From NCBI GenBank assembly GCA_966211795.1, contig CBIHNW010000010.1, positions 1 through 64,000 of the forward strand: 64,000 bases of DNA, written 5' to 3'. The position numbers and the translations under genes are program-made. A model generated the notes under the pieces. That model had not been told where the DNA came from. It did no database searches and saw only the letters and a list, made by a program, of their open reading frames with translations. The DNA comes from 21-14-0-10-47-8 sp966211795. Its GTDB lineage: Bacteria; Bdellovibrionota; Bdellovibrionia; Bdellovibrionales; Bdellovibrionaceae. Each line of letters starts with the position of its first letter. Positions within the stretch are counted from its first letter, which is position 1. Positions 26,063 through 35,234 of this stretch are shown here, in pieces.

Positions 26063-27376
26063 ATGTCTGGAAAAAAATTAGCTCTTCATGGTGGCACACC
26101 CGTTCGAACCAAAGCTTTTGAAACCCGTACGACGATGGGACCCGACGAAAAAGCGGCGGCAATGGCCGTGCTGGAAAAAGGCGATATTTCGTTATTCTTT
26201 GGAAGCCCCGGAGCCTACTTTCTGGGTGGACCCAAAGTGCAAGAATTTGAAAAAGCGTGGGCTCAGAAATATAAATTTGAACATGCCATCAGCGTGAACT
26301 CGTGGACGACAGGCCTGATGACCGCGGTCGGTGCGGTCGGCATCGAGCCCGGTGATGAAGTCATTTGCACGCCTTATACGATGTCGGCAACAGCCACGGC
26401 CATTTTATTTTACGGCGGGATTCCTGTTTTCGCTGATATTGATCCAGTCACTTTCAATCTCGATCCAAAAGACATCGAAAAGAAAATCACGCCTCGAACC
26501 AAAGCCATCATGCTGGTGCATCTATTCGGACATCCGGCTGACATGGACGCAATCATGAAAATTGCAAACAAACACCATCTGAAAGTGATCGAAGACGCAG
26601 CCCATGCTCCAGGAGTTCATTACAAGGGAAAGCCTGTAGGTGCCATCGGGCATGTCGGTGGATTTAGCTTCAATTATCATAAGCACATCCACACAGGCGA
26701 AGGCGGCTTGCTGGTCACGAATGACAAAGACATCGCCTTAAGATGCCAGCTGATTCGCAATCACGGTGAAAACTGCACCGAAGCGATGAACGTGAAGGAT
26801 ATCAGTAACACCATCGGCTCGAATTATCGTTTGACGGAAATTCAAGCGGCTATCGGACTTGTGCAAATGCAGCTGCTGGATGGTTACATCGCGCATCGAA
26901 ATAAATTGGCTCGTTACATTTCTGAAAAACTCAGTCGTTTTCCTGGCATCACGGCCCCGACCATTCAAGAAGGTTGCGAACATGCCTTTTACGTCTATGC
27001 GATGAAATTCGATGAGTCCCGCATGGGCATATCGCGAAACGCATTCGTGCAGGCCGTTACCAAAGAACTGCCACCCGCCCAGAACTGGGAGCAAATCCCA
27101 CTCGTCGAAGCCTATGTTCGACCGCTGTATTTAAATCAAATCTATCAAACCCAAACGGCCATCGGGAAAAAAGGATTTCCCTTCACCATGAACCCGCAGG
27201 TGAAATACGATTATTCCAAAGGCAGCTGCCCGGTCGTGGAAAGAATGTTCGAGAAAGAATTATTCCATTGTCCTTTGGTGCGCGAAGCTGTGACTGAAAA
27301 AGACCTGGATGATGTGCTTTTGGCGGTTGAAAAGGTCTATGAAAATATCGGAGAGCTGAAGGGATCCAAGATTTGA
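26063..27376 (+). CDS. DegT/DnrJ/EryC1 aminotransferase
   Basis: A 437-residue PLP aminotransferase, longer than typical sugar aminotransferases by an N-terminal lead (KLALHGGTPVRTKAF, seen in AHBA-synthase/StsC-like members) and a C-terminal part. PLP Lys207 sits in FSFNYHKHIHTGEGG, and EDAAHAPG precedes it. ATG 26063 follows GAGG and is 7 bp after the oxidoreductase stop. It probably aminates the keto group made by that oxidoreductase. The exact sugar is not predictable. Confidence 0.9.
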   Translation: MSGKKLALHGGTPVRTKAFETRTTMGPDEKAAAMAVLEKGDISLFFGSPGAYFLGGPKVQEFEKAWAQKYKFEHAISVNSWTTGLMTAVGAVGIEPGDEVICTPYTMSATATAILFYGGIPVFADIDPVTFNLDPKDIEKKITPRTKAIMLVHLFGHPADMDAIMKIANKHHLKVIEDAAHAPGVHYKGKPVGAIGHVGGFSFNYHKHIHTGEGGLLVTNDKDIALRCQLIRNHGENCTEAMNVKDISNTIGSNYRLTEIQAAIGLVQMQLLDGYIAHRNKLARYISEKLSRFPGITAPTIQEGCEHAFYVYAMKFDESRMGISRNAFVQAVTKELPPAQNWEQIPLVEAYVRPLYLNQIYQTQTAIGKKGFPFTMNPQVKYDYSKGSCPVVERMFEKELFHCPLVREAVTEKDLDDVLLAVEKVYENIGELKGSKI

Positions 27377-28359
27377 TTTCCGTCGCATTGGTAGCTCGGC
27401 AGCCAGGAACACTGAGAGCGTTTGAAATTCTTCGAAAGCATCTGCTGCGCCAAGGTTGCCAGGTCGAAGCCTATAACCTGAATCCGAAGGAAGCGGCTGC
27501 TGATTTTATCTTGACTCCAGACCTCGCCTTCTTTCAGGCAAAGGTTTCAAAAGAAACTCGGTTTTTGATTACAGGAACGTCTTTGCAATGTGAAGAGGAC
27601 TCTCAGTACTGGCAATGGGCCCATGAAAATTCCGTCACATCTTTAGCTTTTATCGATCAATGGGTGAATATTGCCGCTCGCTTTGAAAATTCAAAATGTC
27701 ATCCGGATGTTGTGTTGGTTCCTGAAGAAAATATTGTTCCTGAAGTCAAATCCTTGAAACTTCAATCTGACATTCAGGTGGTTGGCACGCCAGCTTGGGA
27801 TGTCTTAAAAAAAATCTCGCGGGAGAATAAAATTCCGGGCCTGGCGGTTTTTGCCACGGAACCGGCATCCGCTTCCGGCGGACAAGAAGCCTATCGCAAA
27901 ATAAATGGTTTCGATGATATGCAAAGCTTAGAGCTTGCGATTCAATGTCTCGGAAAAAGTCCACGAGCCGATCGAAAAAAATGGCATCTGGAAATCAAAC
28001 TGCATCCGATCGATCACAAATCTCGCATCGAACATACATTGCAACAGCTCTCTCTCCCCGAGAACGTCACGGTTGGTTTTAGCGAAAGATCAAAAATGGA
28101 TATTTTAGCGCAGGCCGATTTTATTTTTGGCAATCGGTCTATGCTTTTGGTCGAGGCCAGCATTGTCGGCGTTTACGTGATCAGCTTTCAGCCCCATCGC
28201 AAGACCGCTAGCCCCGCAACAGACCGGGCCGGCATCGCCGTGGTCACCGATGCATCCGAGTTTCCATTTGCTTTGCGTACCGCTCTGACCAACCGGCCGC
28301 ATCTGCCGGAACTGAATTCCAGCGAAACGATTTTTCAACTGCTTAAAAAACACGCCTAG
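27373..28359 (+). CDS. GT-B-like protein, putative glycosyltransferase
   Basis: I do not recognise a named family for this 328-residue protein. The C-terminal half has LEIKLHPIDHKSRIE and ILAQADFIFGNRSMLLVEASIVGVYVIS, the arrangement of the nucleotide-binding half of GT-B glycosyltransferases and epimerases. The TTG start overlaps the aminotransferase stop (TTGA). As the last gene of the pse operon it may transfer the finished sugar. It ends in a CTAG shared with the stop of pseI. Confidence 0.6.
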   Translation: MISVALVARQPGTLRAFEILRKHLLRQGCQVEAYNLNPKEAAADFILTPDLAFFQAKVSKETRFLITGTSLQCEEDSQYWQWAHENSVTSLAFIDQWVNIAARFENSKCHPDVVLVPEENIVPEVKSLKLQSDIQVVGTPAWDVLKKISRENKIPGLAVFATEPASASGGQEAYRKINGFDDMQSLELAIQCLGKSPRADRKKWHLEIKLHPIDHKSRIEHTLQQLSLPENVTVGFSERSKMDILAQADFIFGNRSMLLVEASIVGVYVISFQPHRKTASPATDRAGIAVVTDASEFPFALRTALTNRPHLPELNSSETIFQLLKKHA

Positions 28360-29417
28360 GACTGGACGTACTCGAGACGCATGGGCGTACCCTTTTTCAG
28401 GTCTCGGTTCACGCGCTTGCCAAGAATTGTTTCATAGTGCTTGGTCTCAAGACCAAAACCAGGGCGAACGCAGCGAATGTTCTTTTCATCCAGAACATCT
28501 CCCGCTTTCAAATCCGTTGCGATGTAGATTGAACGTCGAAAGGCTTTTGATTTTTGCTCTTGTGCGCTTTGCACTCCGTAAACGACTTTTCCCAAACCCT
28601 GCCAAGCCCGTTCCGTTTCGGTCGACAGGATCCTGAATTCTGTTGGCTCCATTGAAAATGCCGAATCGACACCCCCATCCGCTCGGCTCAATGTAAAGTG
28701 TTTCTCGATCACGGTCGCACCCAAGGCGACACTGGCGATGGAAACACCGCAACCCATGGTGTGATCTGAAAGGCCGACCTGCACATCAAAAAGCTCGCGC
28801 ATATGCGGAATGGTGCGCACATTGGTATTTTCTGGTGTCGCCGGATACGTGCTTGTGCATTTCAACAGGATCAAATCTTCGCAGCCCATCTCGCGCACGG
28901 TTTTCACCGTTTCTTCCAGCTCACCGACGGAAGCCATACCGGTTGAAATGATCATCGGCTTTTTCAGTCGCGCTACTTTTTTGATCAAAGGAATGCAGGT
29001 GTTTTCAAAGGACGCAATCTTGTAACAAGGCACGTTTAACGTTTCCAAGAAATCGACGGCTGTTTCATCGAACGGAGTGCTAAAGCACAGCATTCCCAGC
29101 TCTTGGCACTTTTTCATAATTGGCGCATGCCACTCCCATGGAGTGTAGGCTTCCTTGTAAAGGTCGTGAAGATTGCGGCCTTTCCAAAGGCTTTTATCGT
29201 CAGAAATATGAAAGTCACCTTCAGTGACATCAAGGGTCATTGTGTCCGCCGTATAGGTCTGCAGCTTTACGGCATGCGCTCCAGCTTTGGCTGCGGCTTC
29301 GACGATCTGAAAGGCTCTCTCAAGCGAGTGATTGTGATTTCCACTCATTTCGGCGATTAAAAATGGACGAGATCCTGGCCCGACTTTAAATGAGCCAATT
29401 TGAATTTCTGATTTCAT
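28356..29417 (-). CDS. pseI: Pseudaminic acid synthase
   Basis: PseI condenses 2,4-diacetamido-trideoxy-altrose with phosphoenolpyruvate. Residues 1-250 form the NeuB TIM barrel (PFLIAEMSGNHNHSLERA, HAVKLQTYTADTMTLD, CFSTPFDETAVDFLE, GLSDHTMGCGVSIA, EKHFTLSRADGGVDS). The last 60 residues are the SAF antifreeze-like domain (RRSIYIATDLKAGD). The SGNHN and YTADTMT details favour PseI over NeuB/LegI. Start ATG 29417 is chosen for GGAG seven bases upstream; the frame opens earlier. It is on the opposite strand to the rest of the pse genes. Confidence 0.93.
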   Translation of the reverse strand: MKSEIQIGSFKVGPGSRPFLIAEMSGNHNHSLERAFQIVEAAAKAGAHAVKLQTYTADTMTLDVTEGDFHISDDKSLWKGRNLHDLYKEAYTPWEWHAPIMKKCQELGMLCFSTPFDETAVDFLETLNVPCYKIASFENTCIPLIKKVARLKKPMIISTGMASVGELEETVKTVREMGCEDLILLKCTSTYPATPENTNVRTIPHMRELFDVQVGLSDHTMGCGVSIASVALGATVIEKHFTLSRADGGVDSAFSMEPTEFRILSTETERAWQGLGKVVYGVQSAQEQKSKAFRRSIYIATDLKAGDVLDEKNIRCVRPGFGLETKHYETILGKRVNRDLKKGTPMRLEYVQS

Positions 29418-29521
29418 TTTATTCTCCATTTTCTTCAGCGTGATCGATAAAGAAGAAGATTGCCCGCAACATGTGCCTTTGTTATTTTTTATCCCTATCC
29501 CCCAAAGAAAGCAAACACAGC

Positions 29522-30946
29522 ATGAAACGCCCCCGTATAGCTCTGATTGTCGATCATCCATTGCGGGACCTGTCGGGGCTGGTCTTGATTGCCCGTCAGC
29601 TCGCCCAGGCCGGCGCAGATGTCTTTTTCGTCCCCATGTACTGCCAAGATCGCGAAATTTTCACTCTCCAGCCTGACTTTGTCCTTTTAAATTATCTGAG
29701 AAAAAACAATGAAAGCTTTGTCACAAAGCTGGCCGAGACCGGCATTCAGTACGGCATCATGGACACCGAAGGCGGCTTTTACGGTGATATGAAGGGGTAC
29801 TCGGATTATCTATCGTATCGAGCGGATCTCTACGAAAAAATCAGCTGCAATTTGGTCTGGGGCCAACGCATGCTGGACTTTTGGACGAAAGAATTTCCGC
29901 ATCGTCACAAGATCGCTCTGACGGGATTGCCGCGCTTTGACTTCTACTCGTCAGCTTATCAGAATTTGAAATTGGATTTTCTTCCGGCCGAATTCAAAAA
30001 AGATCCTCTGCTTTTGGTTAACACCAAGGTGGCAATCGCCAATCCGCTTTTTGTGTCTTTAGAAACCGAAATCGATCTGTATCGCAATAAATTGAAAATG
30101 CCAGAAGAGAAGATTCAGTTCTATCTGCGTGTCGGACGCGAATCGATCGAGGACACGATCGCTTTTTCCAAACGACTGGCGTCGGATTTCCGACAAGCGC
30201 ACATCGTGGTGCGACCGCATCCGCATGAAAATCACAAAACCTATGAAGGACCTTTGTTGTCGTCGCAAAATCCGAATATCAGCGTGCACCGCGAAGGCTC
30301 TGTGACACCTTGGATTTTACAATCTTCGGTCATCCTGCACCGTCATTGCACGACCGCCATCGAAGCGGCGTTGGCTGGGAAACCAGCGATTGCACCGATG
30401 TGGGTTCGAACTTCGGCCTTTGCCCCCGACGCGGAAGAGGTCAGCTTTCTGGCTCAAACGCCAGGGGAAATGAACGAGCTGATTCACAGCGCTCTGTCAC
30501 CGACAGGCTTGGCTCAGACCGCGCGACAAAAATCAAATCTTGAAAAGATCATCGACACCTGGCTGTACCGTATGGATGGCCAAAGCCACGTGCGTGCCGC
30601 CAACGCCATTTTGGAAAGCTTCAATCATGGCCAGCAGTTGAACGAAAAAATGGCGGACAGTTTGATTTTCAAAACTTTCGCCAATCGCTCGGGTCTGAAA
30701 GGCCAGGCCTACAATGCCTTAAACCTTCTCGGACAAGCCGCGCCTTCGATGCTTTGGAAAATTGAAAATCAGAGAATGCGAAAATGGTCTTCGACGCAAA
30801 AGTATTTTACGCCAAAAGATATTCAAAATTGGTCCAACCCTGTTTCCGCTTTGCAAGGCGGAGACTTTGAAATTATTTGGGCGTCGGAAAAAGAGCAATA
30901 CAAAGCCGGATATCCCGGCCGTGCCGTCTTGATGCGATCAAAATAG
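29522..30946 (+). CDS. Surface carbohydrate biosynthesis GT-B protein
   Basis: A 475-residue protein starting at MKRPRIALIVDHPLRD. It resembles the 'surface carbohydrate biosynthesis' family: LVWGQRMLDFW, LTGLPRFDFY, VVRPHPHENHKTY and ILHRHCTTAIEAALAGKPAIAP, which is the nucleotide-sugar half of a GT-B fold. Probably a glycosyltransferase, possibly for a nonulosonic acid because pseI is divergent next door (104 bp between starts). The donor is not proven. Confidence 0.75.
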   Translation: MKRPRIALIVDHPLRDLSGLVLIARQLAQAGADVFFVPMYCQDREIFTLQPDFVLLNYLRKNNESFVTKLAETGIQYGIMDTEGGFYGDMKGYSDYLSYRADLYEKISCNLVWGQRMLDFWTKEFPHRHKIALTGLPRFDFYSSAYQNLKLDFLPAEFKKDPLLLVNTKVAIANPLFVSLETEIDLYRNKLKMPEEKIQFYLRVGRESIEDTIAFSKRLASDFRQAHIVVRPHPHENHKTYEGPLLSSQNPNISVHREGSVTPWILQSSVILHRHCTTAIEAALAGKPAIAPMWVRTSAFAPDAEEVSFLAQTPGEMNELIHSALSPTGLAQTARQKSNLEKIIDTWLYRMDGQSHVRAANAILESFNHGQQLNEKMADSLIFKTFANRSGLKGQAYNALNLLGQAAPSMLWKIENQRMRKWSSTQKYFTPKDIQNWSNPVSALQGGDFEIIWASEKEQYKAGYPGRAVLMRSK

Positions 30947-30951
30947 CTGTT

Positions 30952-31656
30952 TTATTTTTTAATCGAGAACACAACCGTGCAAGCGCCTTCGCGGTTCGGC
31001 GGCGGTTGATGTTTGAAATAGACCTGATCGACAGAGTCTCCGAAAATTTTCAACAATCCATCAACATTCTGAATGCGTGTTGTGGGATTGGCCACGTACT
31101 TGCCCGTCTCCAATTTTTCTTTCACGATATCAGGCGGATAATACGAAACCGCCATTGCGACAAAACCACCGGGCTTTAAGACTCGAACTATTTCTTTGGC
31201 TGCGACTTCGGGAGTCTCGCTGTAGGTGATCAACCAACCCATACAGACGGTATCGAATGAGCTGTCGGCATAGGTCATCTTGTGCATGTTTCCCAGATCA
31301 ATCCATGGCGAATAAGATATCATATCCAATCCGCGAATGCCTTCTGGCGCAAACCCGTATCCGACCAGAAATAACAGTTCAGTTTCAAAACGACAGCCGA
31401 TCGACAGCGTTTTGCCTTTTTTATTCACGGCTTCAATCACGCTCAATGGGCGGATGAATTTCAGCGGACGATTCGACGTCACACCCCGCTTCAACATATC
31501 CGTGCTGTATTTATTAGCGATGACCGAACTGTCATTTTCAAAAACGCGAATGTCACGCTTGATGTAGACAAAGAAAAGAAAGCGAATTTTAAAAACAATG
31601 CGATTGATATATTCGGATTGCAGAAGACCGTAAATAAATTGCCTGAGATGTTTCAT
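30952..31656 (-). CDS. Class I SAM-dependent methyltransferase
   Basis: A 234-residue protein. The SAM core is TLSIGCRFETELLFLVGYGF (motif I, with an unusual Cys in place of the usual second Gly region), DMISYSPWIDLGNMHKMTYADSSFDTVCMGWLITYSETP and EIVRVLKPGGFVAMAV. It is a Methyltransf_11-like enzyme that probably O-methylates a glycan sugar. The first 60 residues are basic and aromatic and may touch the membrane. It is 5 bp from the convergent gene end and follows the flippase gene on the same strand. Confidence 0.82.
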   Translation of the reverse strand: MKHLRQFIYGLLQSEYINRIVFKIRFLFFVYIKRDIRVFENDSSVIANKYSTDMLKRGVTSNRPLKFIRPLSVIEAVNKKGKTLSIGCRFETELLFLVGYGFAPEGIRGLDMISYSPWIDLGNMHKMTYADSSFDTVCMGWLITYSETPEVAAKEIVRVLKPGGFVAMAVSYYPPDIVKEKLETGKYVANPTTRIQNVDGLLKIFGDSVDQVYFKHQPPPNREGACTVVFSIKK

Positions 31657-31674
31657 AGTCCCGAAAGATAAGCA

Positions 31675-33180
31675 TCAATCTTTGGCAAGATCAAAGACTT
31701 TGGCTCGACGGCGGACAATATCCCAAAGGCGTTGAAAACCCCTGGTGCCAAAAACCAGAAAAAACGTGATAACCACGGACACCACCACCAGCGCACCTTT
31801 CACAAGCATCGAAACGACAGGATGCATCTCGGGAACCTGGCGCCCCAGAACAAAAAAGAGCACATTGACGCCGACAACTTTCAAAGCTGGTGCCCACTCA
31901 ACGGGGCGCGGGTAAAAATAAGTCGCAAGGCCTATCGCCAGAGATTCGCGAACCAAACCAGCCACTAAAAAAGCAGCAATGGCTCCCCATGTTCCATACA
32001 CTGGCGCCCAGGTCCAAAGCAGACCAAAGTTGACCAAAAAATTCACCGCATAAATGATCCAATAATACTGAGTCTTCTTCGCAAGATCCAAACCCCGGCC
32101 ATAAATATTGCCGATGCCATATAAAATAAACCCAGCGACAAATGCAGGAATATAAGGCTCAATCCCGAAAAACTTTGGATTGCCGATCCAGCGAATCAGG
32201 TCCGGCGCCAGCAACGAGATTCCCAATGCTGGCACCATCAGCACGATTAAATAGTAAGTCGCCAGCCGTCCCAAAACCTGAGAGGCATCAGCCCGTTCGG
32301 ACACCATTCTATACACCAGAGGGATCCACGAATTTTTAAGACTTGAGACAAAAAAGTTATACGCCTGTCCAAATTGCCGCCCGATCGAATAAAGTCCCAA
32401 TTGATCCAGAGGTACAAATTTTTGCAGAAAAAATCGGTCCAAGACTCCGCCCAAGCCTTCTAAAATTGCGGCTGGCGCTGTCGGGAGCGCATAAGCCAAA
32501 GCCTCTTTCAGATGCCACCATTTCCATGGGAACCGGATTTCTCGTACGATGAAAATTAAACTGACTATCGAGTAAAAAACCGAGCCGCTCAGCATGCCCC
32601 AGAGATAGCCTTGATAGCCCATATGAAGGGGAAAAATAAAAATCAAAATGCCTATGGTCTGAGTCAAAAATTGCCCGATCGACATCATCGAAAACAGTGG
32701 CAGTTGTTCACGAATCCGACACAATGAAAAAGGCAAAAGCCCAAAGTTTTGGAAAAAAGCAATCCAGATACCAAAATAGATCAAGTCCATTCCCATATCA
32801 GCCGCAAAAAGCTTTCGCACCGATCCGGCAATCAAGGTCAGGAAGATACAAATCACAAGAGAGAAAAAGAAACTAAAGGTCCAAACGGCGGCCAGGTGGC
32901 GCGGCCTTTCTTCCGCTTTCCACTCGAAAAAATGCCGTTGAACGCTGCCCGACAGACCAACATCCAAAACCGATGCCAGCAGCTGAATGACGATTTGAGA
33001 AAGTGCGACGAGACCGAAATCTTCTGGCGTCAACACTCGCCAGTAAAGAGGCATCACAACCAAAGAGCCCACTCGAACCAAGGCAGAGCCAATGGCATAG
33101 ACAGTCGCATTCGAGAAAAAACGCAATCCGAGCTGTCTTGTTTTTTGACCTTCTGTCGTGCGAGCTTCTTTCACTGTCAC
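31675..33180 (-). CDS. Wzx-type polysaccharide flippase
   Basis: A 501-residue integral membrane protein with about 12 to 14 hydrophobic segments, belonging to the MOP/Polysacc_synt superfamily. The N-terminal segment NATVYAIGSALVRVGSLVVMPLYWRVLTPEDFG is typical of lipid-linked oligosaccharide translocases, with the charged pattern in loop 1. It moves undecaprenyl-PP-linked units to the periplasm. GTG 33180 is used as start; the ribosome site is weak. The methyltransferase follows 18 bp downstream, so they are probably co-transcribed. Confidence 0.9.
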   Translation of the reverse strand: MTVKEARTTEGQKTRQLGLRFFSNATVYAIGSALVRVGSLVVMPLYWRVLTPEDFGLVALSQIVIQLLASVLDVGLSGSVQRHFFEWKAEERPRHLAAVWTFSFFFSLVICIFLTLIAGSVRKLFAADMGMDLIYFGIWIAFFQNFGLLPFSLCRIREQLPLFSMMSIGQFLTQTIGILIFIFPLHMGYQGYLWGMLSGSVFYSIVSLIFIVREIRFPWKWWHLKEALAYALPTAPAAILEGLGGVLDRFFLQKFVPLDQLGLYSIGRQFGQAYNFFVSSLKNSWIPLVYRMVSERADASQVLGRLATYYLIVLMVPALGISLLAPDLIRWIGNPKFFGIEPYIPAFVAGFILYGIGNIYGRGLDLAKKTQYYWIIYAVNFLVNFGLLWTWAPVYGTWGAIAAFLVAGLVRESLAIGLATYFYPRPVEWAPALKVVGVNVLFFVLGRQVPEMHPVVSMLVKGALVVVSVVITFFLVFGTRGFQRLWDIVRRRAKVFDLAKD

Positions 33181-33343
33181 TCTCTATTAGAAAAATTGTA
33201 TTTTTTAAAAAAGAGAAGAGCGTGCTTTTTTTGCCGAAAGAATTCGTCGAACCGCAAGCACATCGTCCCTCGTTCATGATGAAGTCTGATTTAATAAAAA
33301 ACTAAGCTCTCTTAAGAGATTCAGAAGATCAAGCCGTTATTTT

Positions 33344-34342
33344 ATGCGCAATGTCGTTACTGCCGCTCGATGGCTTTTGAGCGGGTCCTGCACTAGATTT
33401 GTCTGCATGTCTGCTCGAGCACTGACGGCCTTCAAATCCATCTTTTTCCAGGGAAACTTTCACCGCATTTGGCAGATTCTTTTGAAAAGTCGTCTGATTC
33501 ATCCCATGGCGATTCTTCGCAGCTTTTTGGCACCCGAAATCAAAAGGTTCCGCCGCCAACTGGTGCAAGATCTTGCGCTCAATTCCGAACAATCCAGAAT
33601 CGCTGCCGAATTGAAGCAACAGGGATTTGCACGCGTCGATTCTCTTTATCAAGCTTCAGACTTTGCCGGCCTGCAAAGCTATCTGAACGAAAAGCTAAAA
33701 GATATCGAAGCAAAAAAATCTCAACAGCTGATGACTCATAAAGATTTTTGGGTTCGCTTATCAGACGAAGAATTTTCCAACGGTATGAGCAGCGATCATC
33801 CTTTAGTCGCTTTAAGCCTCAAGGAAGATATCCTGAAAGTAGCGTCAGCCTATTTGGGTCAGGCTCCATTCCTGGAATATCTGCTGCTGACTTACTCTCT
33901 CCCCAGCAATCAACCTCTTAAAAGCTCTCAGCTATGGCATCAAGATCACGACAATGATCGCATGTTAAAACTTTTTTTCTATCTCAGCGATGTCGAGACC
34001 GTCCAGGACGGTCCTTTCACCTTGTTGCCGAAAGAAGCGCGGAATCGGATTCAAAACTCGTTTTTCCCTCGTCATTTGCCGGATGACCAAGTGAATTCTC
34101 AGTATCCATTGAGCCAGGCCGTGCAAATCAAGGGACGCAAATTTTCGGCTTTCCTGGTCGATACCAGCATTTGTTACCACATGGGAAGTCGAGTTTCGGC
34201 AGGTCATTCAAGACTGATGTCGACGACTTTGTTCGTGACACTTCCGAAAGCCTATTGGGGAGACGTGAAGAATTTTGTCAAGCCAACAGGCCCATTAAGC
34301 CCACTGCAGACAGCCGCCGTGAATGGAACTCTCACCAGCTAA
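33344..34342 (+). CDS. Second PhyH-type oxygenase-like protein
   Basis: A 332-residue protein whose residues about 85-310 look like a PhyH Fe(II)/2-oxoglutarate oxygenase: His199 and Asp201 in LWHQDHDND, distal His279 in CYHMGSRV and Arg290. The N-terminal 55 residues are basic and may not be translated; ATG 33506 (MAILRS) is an alternative start. It shares the final His-x-GSR pattern with the protein at 22769. It is convergent with the deacetylase. Substrate unknown; a glycan or lipid hydroxylation is inferred from context. Confidence 0.72.
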   Translation: MRNVVTAARWLLSGSCTRFVCMSARALTAFKSIFFQGNFHRIWQILLKSRLIHPMAILRSFLAPEIKRFRRQLVQDLALNSEQSRIAAELKQQGFARVDSLYQASDFAGLQSYLNEKLKDIEAKKSQQLMTHKDFWVRLSDEEFSNGMSSDHPLVALSLKEDILKVASAYLGQAPFLEYLLLTYSLPSNQPLKSSQLWHQDHDNDRMLKLFFYLSDVETVQDGPFTLLPKEARNRIQNSFFPRHLPDDQVNSQYPLSQAVQIKGRKFSAFLVDTSICYHMGSRVSAGHSRLMSTTLFVTLPKAYWGDVKNFVKPTGPLSPLQTAAVNGTLTS

Positions 34343-34378
34343 CATCATTTACCTCGCGATTTTTTAATTCAGTAGAGA

Positions 34379-35134
34379 CTATTGCTTGCGAGCAAGCCAA
34401 TCCCATTGGCCCCTCAGCTTTTGCGCAAATGAGAGTGACGTTTCAGATAGAAAAACACATTGGCGATCGACACGAATTCCGGAATTGAGGGCCGGGTTTC
34501 CCAGTGCCACGCTGGTGCCGCATTTTTGATATCCCAATTCTTTCGCGACTCCAATGAGAGTCTCATTAAAACTTCCATGAGGAAAGCTCATGGTCGTCAC
34601 TTCACGACCCAAAATATTTTGCAGCTCAAGTTTACTGACTCGCAATTCTTCTTTTGCTTCGGCTAAATCCAGCGTTACCAAGGGTCGGTGAGTTTTGCCG
34701 TGAGAGCCAATCGTGACCAAAGGATCTCGAGCCAGCTCCCGAAGCTGAGTCGGATTCAGATATCCTGGCTTATCTTTCGTAAAATCTGAAATCATAAAAA
34801 TCGTGAATGGAATGCCCATTTGCTTGAGCAAGGGATAGGCCAACAACAAATTATCCGCAAATCCATCATCAAAGGTCACCGAGATTGATTTTCGATCCGG
34901 CAACTCCTGCAATTCAAAAGGAACAACTGGCCAATCTTGCTTTTGGATATATTCCATTTGCCGGGCTAGCTTTTCGATGGGAAGGCTATACACATCCTGT
35001 GGTCGGCTCGGCCGCTGATAAAGCGAATGGTACATGAGACAGCGATGCTGCGGTGAAGTCTCGGGCGCTTTGAAAAATGACAGTGCCGTCGCCGCTTGAT
35101 GCTTTAAAAAAAATTTTTCTTTATAGAAAGACAC
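34379..35134 (-). CDS. Polysaccharide deacetylase (NodB family)
   Basis: A 251-residue carbohydrate esterase family 4-like protein. TFDDGFADN carries Asp89/Asp90, and SHGKTH carries metal ligands His145 and His149; FPHGSFN is the third motif. It would remove N-acetyl groups from a sugar polymer or a lipid-linked sugar. No signal peptide is evident: the N-terminus is basic (FYKEKFFLKHQ), so a cytoplasmic or membrane-facing site is possible. It is divergent from the epimerase at 35235. Confidence 0.9.
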   Translation of the reverse strand: MSFYKEKFFLKHQAATALSFFKAPETSPQHRCLMYHSLYQRPSRPQDVYSLPIEKLARQMEYIQKQDWPVVPFELQELPDRKSISVTFDDGFADNLLLAYPLLKQMGIPFTIFMISDFTKDKPGYLNPTQLRELARDPLVTIGSHGKTHRPLVTLDLAEAKEELRVSKLELQNILGREVTTMSFPHGSFNETLIGVAKELGYQKCGTSVALGNPALNSGIRVDRQCVFLSETSLSFAQKLRGQWDWLARKQ

Positions 35135-35183
35135 TGTTCAAAAATTCATAGCGAAGGCAGAGTTCCTTTTCAAGGCATAACTT

Positions 35184-35213
35184 TTGACACAGACAATCGG
35201 GATCTGTTAGAAA
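35184..35213 (+). promoter_or_regulatory. Sigma70-type promoter for 35235 gene
   Basis: TTGACA at 35184-35189 is a perfect -35 box. TAGAAA at 35208-35213 is a 4-of-6 -10 box with an 18-bp spacer. The start codon follows about 20 bases later with GGAG between. Confidence 0.5.
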
Positions 35214-35234
35214 TTTCACAGGAGTTTCCAACAC

